A stretch of 64,000 nucleotides of DNA from Curtanaerobium respiraculi (GTDB lineage: Bacteria; Actinomycetota; Coriobacteriia; Coriobacteriales; Eggerthellaceae): assembly GCF_024609215.1 (NCBI RefSeq), contig NZ_JANIPD030000044.1, forward strand, positions 1 through 64,000, given 5' to 3'. The notes under the pieces are model-generated. The model was not told where the DNA came from, searched no databases, and saw only the letters and a program-made list of their open reading frames with translations. Positions 35,109 through 44,086 of the stretch are shown here, piece by piece (position 1 is the first letter of the stretch; every line of letters starts with the position of its first letter). Both the position numbers and the translations under genes were made by a program.

Positions 35109-36032
35109 CTAATCGGGGAGCATCGACAGATAGCGCTCGCCCGTGTCGGGCAGGAGCGCGATGATAGTCTTGCCCGCGAATTCGGGGCGCTGCGCGATGC
35201 GGGCGGCCGCCGCTGCCGCCGCCCCCGAGCTGATGCCCACCAGCAGGCCGAGCTCATGGCTCATTTTACGCTGGTATTCGAATGCGGTGGCCGAATCGAT
35301 GTGGACCAGCTCGTCGTAGATGCCCATATCCATGGTTTCGGGAACGAATCCGGGGGCCAACCCCTGGATCTTATGCTTGCCGGACGGCTTGCCTGCCAGC
35401 ACTTGGCTTTCCTCGGGTTCGACTGCGAAAATCTTGACGGCGGGATTCCGCTCGCGCAGGTACTTCCCCGCTCCGGAAATCGTGCCGCCGGTCCCCACGC
35501 CCGCTACGAACGCATCAACTGCACCCTCGGTTGCATCCCAAATCTCGGGACCGGTGGTCTCGTAATGCACGCGCGGGTTCACAGGATTGGTGAACTGGCT
35601 GGGCGCGAAGCTGTTCGGCGTGGTGGCGAGGAGCTCCTTGGCCTTTTTGTCCGCACCGGGCACGCCTTCGGAGCCGGGCGTGAGGATCAGCTCCGCCCCG
35701 TACGATCTGATTAGATCGCGCCGCTCGACGCTCATGGTCTCCGGCATGGTGATGATGAGCTTGTATCCGCGCGAGGCTGCCACCATCGCAAGGCCGACGC
35801 CCGTGTTCCCGCTCGTGCTTTCGATGAGCACGGTGTCCTTATCAATGAGCCCGCGCGCTTCCCCGTCGTCGATGATCGCCTTGGCAATACGATCCTTGAC
35901 CGAGCCGCCCGGGTTCGCCGCTTCGTACTTACCCCAGATCGTGGCCGAGCCGTCTCCAATCCCCGAGATGTCGATAAGCGGGGTTTTGCCGATCAGCTGA
36001 TCGATCGAGCGCGCCCTTTCGATGTTGCCCAT
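35109..36032 (-). CDS. cysK: Cysteine synthase A (O-acetylserine sulfhydrylase)
   Basis: This 307-aa PLP enzyme makes cysteine from O-acetylserine and sulfide. Lys46 in NPGGSVKDRIA is the PLP-binding residue, followed by STSGNTGVGLA (substrate loop), GTGGTISGAGKYLRE (phosphate-binding) and GISSGAAAAAA. The ATG at 36032 follows GGAAGTTCTCCT. It stands alone in its direction and is divergent from an Rrf2-type regulator gene, separated by 140 bp holding a palindrome. Confidence 0.95.
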   Translation of the reverse strand: MGNIERARSIDQLIGKTPLIDISGIGDGSATIWGKYEAANPGGSVKDRIAKAIIDDGEARGLIDKDTVLIESTSGNTGVGLAMVAASRGYKLIITMPETMSVERRDLIRSYGAELILTPGSEGVPGADKKAKELLATTPNSFAPSQFTNPVNPRVHYETTGPEIWDATEGAVDAFVAGVGTGGTISGAGKYLRERNPAVKIFAVEPEESQVLAGKPSGKHKIQGLAPGFVPETMDMGIYDELVHIDSATAFEYQRKMSHELGLLVGISSGAAAAAAARIAQRPEFAGKTIIALLPDTGERYLSMLPD

Positions 36033-36067
36033 AGGAGAACTTCCTTCTCTTCGTTCGTCTTTTTATT

Positions 36068-36086
36068 TCCTAGGCTATCGCTAGGA
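36068..36086. promoter_or_regulatory. Palindrome TCCTAG-N7-CTAGGA in the cysK/Rrf2 divergent region
   Basis: Perfect 6-bp arms (36068-36073 and 36081-36086) lie 35 bp upstream of cysK, where an operator of the divergent Rrf2 regulator would be expected. Confidence 0.6.
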
Positions 36087-36172
36087 TTTATTTGCGTCAA
36101 GCAGAGGATGGCGAACCTCCATACTTCGTGGGGTATACTGTGACGCGGAAATCGAAAAAGAGGGGAGGCCCC

Positions 36173-36598
36173 ATGCGCATTTCAACGAAAGGACGCTACG
36201 CTCTGCGACTCGCCATCGACATCGCCGCCCATGAGTGCGATGGGCCGGTCTCGTTACGCGAGGCGTCGAATCGGACGAATATCTCCGTAAAGTACCTTGA
36301 GCAACTCGCAGGCGCCATGGTGCATGCGGGCATCCTCTCAAGTACCCGTGGAGCACATGGCGGATACCGTCTTACCGGCGATGCCTCGCATTTCACAGCG
36401 GGCGACGTGCTTCGGGCGAGCGAAGGCAGCACCGCTCCGGTCGCGTGCCTCGATGATGGCGCCGGCATCTGCCCGCGGCGCAGCGAATGCGAGACGATCG
36501 GCTTCTGGGAGGGGCTCGAAAAGACGATCGACGACTACGTGGACAGCGTGACGCTGCGAGACCTCGTCCCCACCGCACACGCAACCGCCACGACATAG
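36173..36598 (+). CDS. Rrf2-family transcriptional regulator (IscR/CymR type)
   Basis: This 141-aa protein begins MRISTKGRYALRLAIDIA and has the Rrf2 wHTH (VSLREASNRTNISVKYLEQL, then STRGAHGGYRL). Three cysteines (C-x7-C-x5-C in ACLDDGAGICPRRSEC) sit where IscR-type regulators bind an Fe-S cluster, so cluster sensing is possible; CymR-type members lack them and sense O-acetylserine via CysK. The divergent cysK makes a sulfur/cysteine signal likely. A TATACT -10 box is at 36134-36139. ATG at 36173 follows GAGGGGAGGCCCC. Confidence 0.9.
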   Translation: MRISTKGRYALRLAIDIAAHECDGPVSLREASNRTNISVKYLEQLAGAMVHAGILSSTRGAHGGYRLTGDASHFTAGDVLRASEGSTAPVACLDDGAGICPRRSECETIGFWEGLEKTIDDYVDSVTLRDLVPTAHATATT

Positions 36599-36599
36599 C

Positions 36600-37078
36600 G
36601 TGACGGGCAACCGTATTGTTTGTCACACTCCGTGACACGCAACCGGGCGGATTCTAGCGGTCATTGCACCACGATGAAGGATGTGATGCGATGTGCGGCT
36701 CCAGGTACACGATAGATGATTGGCGGGCGGTCCGCCGGGAGCTCGACCGGGGCGCAACGGTGCGCGGAGCGGCTGCCGCGGCGGGCGTCGACCGCGGGGC
36801 CGTGCGGCGGCGGGGCAAATCCGCCGACCCGCCGGAATGGATGTGGTTGCAGATGGAGATCCCCGCAGAGCCCGCGGCGCCGGCCCCGAGGCGCTCGCCG
36901 AAGGCCAGGCTGAGCTACGAGCAGCGCGTGATCATATTCTGCATGCGTGTCAGGCAACCGCATGCTTTGTCACGTGACGGGCACGCCTCGGATTGGCTGC
37001 CTAGGGGTACGAAAAATCGTCCGCATCCCCATGGTTTGTCACAACAAAATCGTAACAAAGCGTGCGGTTGCCTGGCAC
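36600..37078. repeat. Three copies of a 27-bp intergenic repeat (GTGACAAAGCATGCGGTTG family)
   Basis: Copies lie at 36600-36626 (minus), 36947-36973 (minus) and 37052-37078 (plus). They share the core ACAAAGCATGCGGTTG followed by GCxxGxCAC. A 20-bp segment GGTACGAAAAATCGTCCGCA (37006-37025) between them recurs at 38635-38654. The ends GTGAC/GGCAC make each unit partly palindromic. Confidence 0.75.
36691..36950 (+). pseudogene. Truncated HTH protein, likely transposase (IS30-like) N-terminus
   Basis: MCGSRYTIDDWRAVRREL at 36691 is followed by a helix-turn-helix (ATVRGAAAAAGVDRGAVRRR) and LSYEQRVIIFCMR, a start seen in IS30-type transposases. After about residue 85 the frame runs into the dispersed GTGACAAAGC repeat (from 36947) and the remainder (to 37158) is shadow sequence. 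It is therefore probably a decayed insertion-sequence fragment. Confidence 0.55.
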
Positions 37079-37106
37079 GGCTACGCAGCTGCCCGCCGCC
37101 ATCAAA

Positions 37107-37140
37107 GGGTGACGGGAACCCTAAAGGGTCCCCGTCACCC
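37107..37140. terminator. Strong hairpin terminator downstream of map
   Basis: GGGTGACGGG pairs with CCCGTCACCC and ACCCT with AGGGT in a near-continuous 34-nt stem; on the minus strand it is followed by TTTGAT. It lies 30 bp beyond the map stop codon. Confidence 0.7.
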
Positions 37141-37169
37141 GAAACGTGCACAATGTAAATCGAACAGAG

Positions 37170-38063
37170 CTACCAGCTGATGAGCTCGTAGCCATCCTCT
37201 GTCACCACGAGCTGCACCTCCCACTGAGCGCTGTCGCTGCCGTCGGCGGTGCGCACGGTCCAACCATTCGGATCGTTCATGTCGATAGCTGCCCTGCCCG
37301 CATTCACCATAGGTTCGATGGTGAAGCACATTCCGGGCACCAAGATGGGACCAGTACCCGCCTTTGCAACGAAGCTAACGAAGGGATCCTCGTGGAACTC
37401 CAGGCCGATGCCGTGTCCGCCGAATTCCGCCACCACGGAATAGCCGGCTTCGGTTGCCACCTTGTTCACGGCAGCGCTGACATCTCCCAGATGAGTCCAC
37501 GGCTTCACCGCGGCAAGCCCGGCCTGAACGCTTTCGCGCGTGACCTCGCACAAGCGTCGACGTTTCTCGCTCACCTCGCCAACGTAGAACATCCGGCTGG
37601 AATCGCTGAAATACCCATTTCGAATCGTGGACATATCGATGTTGACGATATCGCCCTCCTTCAGGATATCGTCCTTCGAGGGAATGCCGTGACACACGAC
37701 GTCGTTGATGCTCGTGCACACGCTTTTCGGGAATCCCTCGTAATCCAAATCGGCAGGGATCGCGTTATGGGCGGCACAGTAATCGTAGATCCACTTGTCG
37801 ATCTCCTCGGTTGACACGCCGGGCCTCACCAGCTCCCCCACCCCGTCGAGCACGCCCACGTTAACTTCCGCGGAGTACTTCATACCCTCGATGTCTAACT
37901 TGGTCTTGAGCAGGGAGCGATGGGGGATCTCCTCCCCTTTCTCCCACAGCTCCTGCATGCGCTCGTCGTTACGCGCATGGCATTTTTTGTATTTTCGCCC
38001 GCTGCCACACCAGCAATTGTCGTTGCGACCGGGATTCTTCATTCCATCGAACATCAAAGACAT
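37170..38063 (-). CDS. map: Methionine aminopeptidase, type I, with N-terminal SEC-C zinc motif
   Basis: About 297 aa. It removes the initiator methionine. The N-terminus carries a SEC-C motif (CWCGSGRKYKKCH), which tethers such MetAPs to ribosomes. The catalytic domain has the metal ligands in NIDMSTIRNGYFSD (two Asp), FGGHGIGLEFHE (His), TIEPM (Glu) and the terminal WEVQLVV (Glu). ATG at 38063 was chosen because AAAGGTG lies 8 bp upstream; a GTG at 38072 is in frame. Repeat-rich DNA flanks both ends. Confidence 0.95.
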   Translation of the reverse strand: MSLMFDGMKNPGRNDNCWCGSGRKYKKCHARNDERMQELWEKGEEIPHRSLLKTKLDIEGMKYSAEVNVGVLDGVGELVRPGVSTEEIDKWIYDYCAAHNAIPADLDYEGFPKSVCTSINDVVCHGIPSKDDILKEGDIVNIDMSTIRNGYFSDSSRMFYVGEVSEKRRRLCEVTRESVQAGLAAVKPWTHLGDVSAAVNKVATEAGYSVVAEFGGHGIGLEFHEDPFVSFVAKAGTGPILVPGMCFTIEPMVNAGRAAIDMNDPNGWTVRTADGSDSAQWEVQLVVTEDGYELISW

Positions 38064-38190
38064 GATTCGCACCTTTCAGCTGCATGTTTTTTCGCTCCAC
38101 ATGATAATCCAATCGCAGAACGAGGACAGCATGGTTAGGAAAGGCGAATACAAAGTCCTTAGCGAGAGGACACCATGAAGGCGCCAGAAT

Positions 38191-38730
38191 GTGACAAAGT
38201 CTACGGTTTGCTGGCACCTACGGGGCTGGCACCCGGTTGGCTGGCACCGATGAAGACGCCGGGATGTGACAAAGCATGCGGTTGGCTGGCACGGTTGGCG
38301 ATCGCTGGGCCAAATTTCAAGGATAATCGCATCCGACCTCCACCCGAACGAGCATATTCGGTATCTGCTATTCAATAGCCCCTGTTCAAAAGCGAATCAA
38401 TTGAGCCGTCTGATCGGACAGGGCAGAGGAAATGCGATTATCCGACTAAAATGGCCCCGGAGGGAGCGCTGAACCAACGTAAAATGCGATTTGCTCCGCA
38501 GATTGGCCCTCACCGGTAAAGATTGTCGGTGCATATGAGCGCCCGCTGACGTGCCCACCCCGCATGCTTTGTCAATGGCAGCGGGGGAAGCGGACGAATA
38601 GTTGGACCAACTTGGTCCGGTTAGGCAGCCTGACGGTACGAAAAATCGTCCGCACCCCCAACGCCGCCGTACCAAAGCATGCGATTGCCCGGCGCAGGGT
38701 ACAGTGACAAAGCATGCGGTTGGCTGGCAC
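38191..38730. repeat. Cluster of two dispersed repeat families between map and uvrB
   Basis: Family A (GTGACAAAGCATGCGGTTG, 27 bp): plus copies at 38191-38217, 38266-38292 and 38704-38730, with partial copies at about 38222-38249, 38551-38575 (minus) and 38671-38695. Family B (26 bp, ends GGGCCA...AATCGCAT): 38307-38332 (plus), 38432-38457 and 38484-38509 (minus). The 20-mer seen at 37006 recurs at 38635-38654. No gene fits in this 735-bp interval (38064-38798). Confidence 0.8.
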
Positions 38731-38798
38731 ACGGCACAGGCACACGTGGAGAACGGTACGCCGAAAAGAAAACCGCACCCCGTCGAACTGGCAAAATG

Positions 38799-40919
38799 CT
38801 AGCGACGCTGGCGCTTGCCGTATTTGCTTCCCTTGCGGGCGGATTTCTTCAGATCGGCCAGCGCCTCGGTTTCGCTGGATCCCTCATACTGCGCCCGCAG
38901 CTTCACCACCTCGTCGCGCAGCTGCGCCGCGCGCTCGAAATCCATGTCGGCACTCGCCGCGGCCATCTCTTCCTCCAAGCTGGACAGGATGCGCAGCACT
39001 TCCTCGCGCGCCAAGCTGGCGAGCTGCAGGTTGACCTGCTCGCTCGTGCTCTCGTCATCGGAGAAGCCGACGATATCGCTGATGGCCTTGCGGATGGTCT
39101 GCGGCTCTATCCCGTGCTCCTCATTGTACGCCATCTGCATCTTGCGGCGGCGGTTGGTTTCCGTGATGGCCAGGTCCATGCTGTCGGTCGTCTTGTCCGC
39201 GTACATGATCACTTGGCCGCTGACGTTGCGGGCAGCACGGCCGATGGTCTGGATGAGCGACCGGTAGTTGCGCAGGAAACCCTCCTTGTCGGCGTCTAAT
39301 ATGGCTACAAGCGACACCTCCGGCAAGTCGAGCCCTTCGCGCAACAGGTTGATGCCCACGAGCACGTCGAACTTGCCCAAACGCAGATCGCGCAATATAT
39401 CCACGCGATCGAGCGTGCCGATGTCCGAGTGCATGTAATTCGCCCGTATCCCCTCGTCGAGAAGATGGTCGGTCAAATCCTCCGCCATCTTCTTCGTGAG
39501 TGTGGTTACCAGCACGCGCTCCTTCCGCTCGGCCCGCATCCGTATCTCGTCGATGATGTCGTCGATCTGGCTCGCGCTGGGCCGCACGATGATCTCCGGG
39601 TCGAGCAGGCCCGTGGGCCGGATGATCTGCTCCACGGTCTTCTGCGTCACGCGCTTCTCGTAATCGCCCGGGGTGGCGCTGACGTAGATGAACTGCGGCA
39701 CCCGCTGCTCGAATTCGTCGAAGCGCAGGGGGCGGTTGTCCAAGCAGCTGGGCAGCCGGAACCCATGCTCCGCCAACGTGACCTTGCGGCTGCGGTCCCC
39801 TTCGTGCATGCCGCGGATCTGCGGCACCGTCACGTGGCTCTCGTCGATGATGCAGAGGAAATCATCGGGAAAATAGTCGATCAACGTGTACGGCGGCTCA
39901 CCCGGCGCGCGCCCGTCAAGATGGCGCGAGTAGTTCTCGATGCCGCTGCAGAAGCCCATCGTCTCCATCATCTCGAGATCGTAGGTGGTGCGCATCTCCA
40001 AACGCTGAGCTTCGAGCAGTTTCCCCTCGCTCTTGAACTGCTGCAGGCGCACGCGCAACTCGTCGCGAATCGTGCGGATGGCGTGGTCCATCTTAGGCTT
40101 TGCCGTCACATAATGGCTCGCGGGCCATATGGGAAGCGCCTCGAACGAGTTCACCGCCTCACCCGTCACGTTCCCGATCTCGGTGATAGATTCCACCTCG
40201 TCGCCCCAGAACTCCACGCGCACGGGATTGTCCGCGTAGGCGGGAAACACATCCACTGCGTCCCCCCGCACGCGGAACGTGCCGCGGGACAGCTCGTAGT
40301 CGTTGCGGTCGTATTGGATATCCACGAGCCCTCGGATGAAATCGTCGCGATCCATCGGCTTCTCCCTGTCCACGAACACCGCCATGCCCGCGTAGTCCGC
40401 CGGGCTGCCGATGCCGTAGATGCAGGAGACCGATGCGACCACGATCACATCGCGGCGCGAAAGCAATGCGGCTGTCGCGGCATGCCGCAGCTTCTCGACC
40501 TCCTCGTTGATGCTGGCATCCTTCTCGATGAACGTGTCCGTGGTGGGTACGTATGCCTCGGGCTGGTAGTAGTCGTAGTAGCTTACGAAGTACACCACGG
40601 CGTTGTCCGGGAAGAAGTCCTTCAACTCCGCGGCGATCTGGGCGGCCAGCGTCTTGTTGGGCTCCAGCACCAGCGTGGGCTTGCCCGTTGCCTCGATGGT
40701 TTTGGCCATGGTGAACGTCTTGCCGCTTCCGGTGACGCCGAGCAGCGTTTGGTAGCGAAGGCCGTCCTCCACGCCTTGCGCGAGCTGATGGATGGCCTGG
40801 GGCTGGTCGCCGGAAGGCTCGAAAGGGGCCTTCACCGTCAACGGCTGGCTGGCAAGGCGCACATCGGGCAGCTTGCCCTCCATCGGGGCGCCTTCGATAT
40901 TCCGTAAATGCTGCGACAT
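38799..40919 (-). CDS. uvrB: Excinuclease ABC subunit B
   Basis: This 706-aa protein is the damage-verifying helicase-like subunit of nucleotide excision repair. Walker A is [13 protein letters not shown] (from residue 61), the beta-hairpin is [22 protein letters not shown], the helicase motifs include [17 protein letters not shown] and QTIGRAARN, and the C-terminal UvrC-binding UVR domain ends the protein. An alternative ATG at 40883 (MEGKLPDV) is possible. The stop of coaE directly abuts the first ATG, so the two are an operon. Confidence 0.96.
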   Translation of the reverse strand: MSQHLRNIEGAPMEGKLPDVRLASQPLTVKAPFEPSGDQPQAIHQLAQGVEDGLRYQTLLGVTGSGKTFTMAKTIEATGKPTLVLEPNKTLAAQIAAELKDFFPDNAVVYFVSYYDYYQPEAYVPTTDTFIEKDASINEEVEKLRHAATAALLSRRDVIVVASVSCIYGIGSPADYAGMAVFVDREKPMDRDDFIRGLVDIQYDRNDYELSRGTFRVRGDAVDVFPAYADNPVRVEFWGDEVESITEIGNVTGEAVNSFEALPIWPASHYVTAKPKMDHAIRTIRDELRVRLQQFKSEGKLLEAQRLEMRTTYDLEMMETMGFCSGIENYSRHLDGRAPGEPPYTLIDYFPDDFLCIIDESHVTVPQIRGMHEGDRSRKVTLAEHGFRLPSCLDNRPLRFDEFEQRVPQFIYVSATPGDYEKRVTQKTVEQIIRPTGLLDPEIIVRPSASQIDDIIDEIRMRAERKERVLVTTLTKKMAEDLTDHLLDEGIRANYMHSDIGTLDRVDILRDLRLGKFDVLVGINLLREGLDLPEVSLVAILDADKEGFLRNYRSLIQTIGRAARNVSGQVIMYADKTTDSMDLAITETNRRRKMQMAYNEEHGIEPQTIRKAISDIVGFSDDESTSEQVNLQLASLAREEVLRILSSLEEEMAAASADMDFERAAQLRDEVVKLRAQYEGSSETEALADLKKSARKGSKYGKRQRR

Positions 40920-41522
40920 CTACGAGGTGATCTGCTTCCACACGCGGTCGGTCTGGGTCTCCAGCTCTTCCAGCGTGCCCTTGTTGCTGATCACGTAATC
41001 GCTCCATATCGCGCGCTGTGTGTCGGCGGGCTGCCGGGCGATGCGGTTCTTCACGTCCTGCGGATCGAATCCCTTGGCGATGGCGCGCTCGAGCCGCACG
41101 CGCGTGGGGCACGTGACGGCGATGATGCCGTCGTTCCCGCGGATAAGCGGGGCGAAGGTGCCCTCGGGGCCGTCGTAAACGGAAATCTCGATCACCAGGT
41201 TCTCGACGCCCTCCTCCCGCAGTGCGGCAACCTTCTCCTGCGCCAGCTTCAGCAGGCGCGGCTGGGAGATCGCATTCAATTTGATGGTGTTGGCAGGGGT
41301 GGAGAAGGCGGCCTCAGCGAGCTTCGGCCGGTTGATCTGGCCGTCCTCGGTCAATATGTCGTTCCCGAACGTGCTGGTCATCAGCGCCACCACCTCGGGT
41401 TTCAGCAGCACCTCATGCCCGACTTTGTCCAAATCGAGCAGACGGGCCCCACGCTCCTCGAGCAGCTTGGCGACCGTGGTCTTTCCCGAGCCGATACCGC
41501 CGATGAGTATGAATTCCTTCAT
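40920..41522 (-). CDS. coaE: Dephospho-CoA kinase
   Basis: This 200-aa kinase catalyses the last step of coenzyme A synthesis. The P-loop is GGIGSGKTTVAK at the N-terminus, followed by DLDKVGHEV and a central IEISVYDGPEG segment, with RLERAIAKGFDPQDVKNRI as the typical lid/CoA-binding region. It begins directly after the rpsA terminator and is in operon with uvrB. Confidence 0.92.
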   Translation of the reverse strand: MKEFILIGGIGSGKTTVAKLLEERGARLLDLDKVGHEVLLKPEVVALMTSTFGNDILTEDGQINRPKLAEAAFSTPANTIKLNAISQPRLLKLAQEKVAALREEGVENLVIEISVYDGPEGTFAPLIRGNDGIIAVTCPTRVRLERAIAKGFDPQDVKNRIARQPADTQRAIWSDYVISNKGTLEELETQTDRVWKQITS

Positions 41523-41712
41523 GGTGCCTCCTGTGCTGATGAAACGCGCCCCCTATCGGATGCTCTGGGCGCAGGGACTTCGCTGCATATCCTAGCAAGA
41601 ATGCAGCACTTCGTGCGCGGCAATCGCAGCAATCATGGTAATCGGCATTTTCGCAGGTGGCGAGCGGATATTTGGAAAGTGCGAAGGCGCCCTCCATACT
41701 CGGCGCACAGAA

Positions 41713-41745
41713 GAAGGGCCCGCCCGGGGGGAGCGGACCCTTCGA
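41713..41745 (-). terminator. Terminator of rpsA
   Basis: On the minus strand a GC-rich stem (GAAGGGTCCGC pairing with GGGCCCTTC-type sequence) lies about 30 bp after the rpsA stop codon. Confidence 0.6.
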
Positions 41746-41768
41746 TCGAGCGCGTTTCAGCGCAGAGG

Positions 41769-42980
41769 CTATTCGGCGCCCTGCTCGCGGGCGGCGCGCT
41801 CGGCGGCGCGCTTCTCCTGACGGATGCGCTTCTCCTCCAGAGCGGCCGGATCGGGTTCGGCGACGGCAATCTCGATGCCCAGCTCCTCGGCGGCGGCCTT
41901 CATGGACAAGCTGATGCGGCGACGCTCCTTGTTGATCTCCATGACCTTGACCTTGACCTCGTCGCCCGCATGCACGACCTGCGTGGGGGTATCGATGTGG
42001 CGGTTGGCCATCTCGGAGATGTGCACCAGGCCCTCGACGTTGGGGCCGAGCTCCACGAACGCGCCGAACGGAACAGTCTTGGTGACCTTGCCGTCGGCGA
42101 TGCTGTTGACGGGGTAGCTCTCCACCAGCTTGACCCACGGATCCTCGGTGGTCTGCTTCAGACCCAGGCTGATGCGCTCGCGCTGCAGATCGACGTCGAG
42201 CACCTCGACCTCGACCTCGTCGCCCACCTTGACGACTTCGCTGGGATGGTTCACATGGCTCCAGGAGAGCTCGGAGATGTGCACCAGGCCGTCGATGCCG
42301 CCCAAATCCACGAAGGCGCCGAAGTCGACGATGCTGGACACGGTACCCTTCAGGCGCATGCCCTTGGACAGGCGGGACAGGATCTCGGCACGCTCGTTCT
42401 TGCGGCCTTCCTCCAGCAGCACGCGGCGGGAAAGGACGACGTTGTTGCGGTTGCGGTCCATTTCGATGACGCGGGCTTCCAGCTCGGTGCCCATGTACAT
42501 GTCCAGGTCCTTCACGCGGCGAAGGTCGACCAGCGAAGCGGGCAGGAAGCCGCGCAGGCCGATGTCCAGGATCAGGCCGCCCTTGACGACTTCGATGACC
42601 TCGCCCGTGACGGTCTCGCCGGCCTTGAATTTGTCTTCCACGGAAATCCAGGCGCGCTCGTACTCCGCACGCTTCTTCGACAGGATGAGGCGGCCGTCCT
42701 TGTCCTCTTTCTGAAGGACCAGCGCTTCCAGCTTGTCGCCCAGCGAAACGATCTCGGAAGGATCGGCATCCTTGCGGATGGAGAGCTCGCGGCTGGGAAT
42801 GACACCCTCGCTCTTGAAGCCGATGTCGACGAGCACCTCGTCATGCTCGATCTTGACGACGGTGCCGTCGACCAGATCGCCCTCATCGAACTCGGTGAGC
42901 GTGCCATCGATCATCTCGTTCATCTTCTCATCGGAGACGTCCTCGTAATCGATCACAGACGGGTTCTTGATTTCGGTCAA
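41769..42980 (-). CDS. rpsA: 30S ribosomal protein S1 (four S1 domains)
   Basis: This 403-aa protein carries four S1 RNA-binding domains, at about 35-105, 120-185, 205-275 and 290-360, each with GD-V-GTV or [12 protein letters not shown] type repeats, then a charged helical tail. Actinobacterial S1 typically has four rather than six domains. It begins with TTG at 42980 (TTGACCGAAATC), preceded by AAGGGG at -9. The preceding leader is about 140 nt; an extended -10 TGCTACAAT is on the minus strand near 43122-43130. Confidence 0.94.
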   Translation of the reverse strand: MTEIKNPSVIDYEDVSDEKMNEMIDGTLTEFDEGDLVDGTVVKIEHDEVLVDIGFKSEGVIPSRELSIRKDADPSEIVSLGDKLEALVLQKEDKDGRLILSKKRAEYERAWISVEDKFKAGETVTGEVIEVVKGGLILDIGLRGFLPASLVDLRRVKDLDMYMGTELEARVIEMDRNRNNVVLSRRVLLEEGRKNERAEILSRLSKGMRLKGTVSSIVDFGAFVDLGGIDGLVHISELSWSHVNHPSEVVKVGDEVEVEVLDVDLQRERISLGLKQTTEDPWVKLVESYPVNSIADGKVTKTVPFGAFVELGPNVEGLVHISEMANRHIDTPTQVVHAGDEVKVKVMEINKERRRISLSMKAAAEELGIEIAVAEPDPAALEEKRIRQEKRAAERAAREQGAE

Positions 42981-43408
42981 AATGGACCCCTTTCATAAAA
43001 ACGGGGACCCTTCGTCATGATTGCGTGCTACGTACCATGTTCACAACATCGAATGTGAGCAAAACATGTCTCGGGGGCCAATATTCCTCCCTGCGCGACC
43101 CGTTATCGCACAAGTTCGCTCATTGTAGCACGACCCCCCGCGATGCCGCCGTGAATTCGGCGGGTTTTCACGCCCGCGAGCCGAACCGGAGGTTGTTGTT
43201 CGCACCCCGGCATGCGGCGGCCGGAGCGCCGCTTGGGACGGGGCGATCAGCCCGGCTGCTTGGGAAACGTCCCTCGCAGGGGTTTGGACGGGCAAAGCCC
43301 GAAAAACCAGCGGTTCCTTAGAGGAAGAACAGGCATCGTGATGGAGAAAGCCAGATCCCTTTCGGATGCTATCAGGAATAAAAATCACAGCAGGATATAT
43401 TACGAGCA
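42981..43408. other. Intergenic region: rpsA leader and promoter plus unassigned GC-rich hairpins
   Basis: The minus-strand rpsA promoter (TACAAT at 43122-43127) and its 140-nt leader occupy 42981-43130; the leader contains a GTTCACA/TGTGAGC-type inverted repeat near 43040-43065. From 43140 to 43340 lies GC-rich DNA with several short stems (for example CGGGCAAAGCCCG). I find no match to a known riboswitch and no gene. Confidence 0.5.
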
Positions 43409-43424
43409 GTTAGACTTGTCTAAC
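43409..43424. promoter_or_regulatory. Shared palindrome GTTAG-N6-CTAAC, copy 3
   Basis: GTTAGACTTGTCTAAC, perfect 6-bp arms around CTTG, lies 69 bp upstream of the ECF S-component gene. Arms are identical to copy 1 (1957-1972). Confidence 0.65.
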
Positions 43425-43492
43425 ATATGTGCTTGCAATAGAGCGGCTCCAAGGCTGCCGCACCCACCATCGCTTCGTTTGGAGGTTGTCTC

Positions 43493-44083
43493 ATGAGTCA
43501 GAAGAAATTGCAAGCCAGGGACTTCATCACCATAGGCATCTTCACGGCCATCCTCTGGGTCGTCCAGATGATCCCCATGATGGCAGGTTTTCTCTCGCCC
43601 TACATCATCGCCGGCTACTGCGTGCTCATCCCGCTGTTCACCGCGATTCCGATGATGCTGTACTACGCGAAGATAGAGAAATTCGGCATGATCACCATCA
43701 CATCGATCATCGTGGCCATCCTGCTCTTCGTTTTCGGAATGGGCTTCACGGGCGCTCCGATCTGCATCGTTTCCGGCATCATCGCCGACCTTATCGCAAG
43801 ATCCGGCAGCTACAAGAGCAAGAGAAAGTCGGCGTTGAGCTTCGGGATGTTCTGCGTGTGGGTATCTGCAAGCTATCTTCCCTTGGTTATCACTGCGGAT
43901 TCGTACAAGCAGAGCCTTCTTGAAGGTGGATATCAACAGGATTTCGTCAACACGCTGTTCGCCATCGTGACCCCCGAGACGTACCCGCTGATCATCGTCG
44001 GCTGCTTCGTCTTCGGCGTCATCAGCTCATATCTTGGCATGGCCGTGGTCAAGAAGAATTTCGAAAAAGCAGGGATCGTTTAG
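43493..44083 (+). CDS. ECF transporter S component, MptE/Trep_Strep type
   Basis: This 196-aa integral membrane protein has about six hydrophobic segments, beginning MSQKKLQARDFITIGIFTAI and including ILWVVQMIPMMAGFLSPYII and MFCVWVSASYLPLVITADSY. This matches the Trep_Strep family of ECF substrate-binding subunits. The ATG at 43493 follows GGAGGTTGTCTC. The ligand is unknown; related systems in streptococci and lactobacilli have been linked to haem or iron acquisition. It is the first gene of a four-gene operon with the T and A components and an AraC regulator. Confidence 0.85.
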   Translation: MSQKKLQARDFITIGIFTAILWVVQMIPMMAGFLSPYIIAGYCVLIPLFTAIPMMLYYAKIEKFGMITITSIIVAILLFVFGMGFTGAPICIVSGIIADLIARSGSYKSKRKSALSFGMFCVWVSASYLPLVITADSYKQSLLEGGYQQDFVNTLFAIVTPETYPLIIVGCFVFGVISSYLGMAVVKKNFEKAGIV

Positions 44084-44086
44084 TTA

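Noticed and set aside
36691-37158. Intact 156-codon regulator gene
   Set aside because: The protein-like part ends at the repeat at 36947; the rest is translated repeat sequence, so it is treated as truncated.
36600-38730. Repeat-rich regions as a CRISPR array
   Set aside because: Copies are in both orientations, irregularly spaced and interrupted by map; no cas genes nearby.
40908-42998. 696-codon plus-strand open frame
   Set aside because: Antisense of coaE and rpsA, with low-information Asp/His/Leu repeats mirroring S1 repeats.
43140-43340. Cobalamin, TPP or other riboswitch before the ECF operon
   Set aside because: I looked for the conserved blocks of the common classes and found none.
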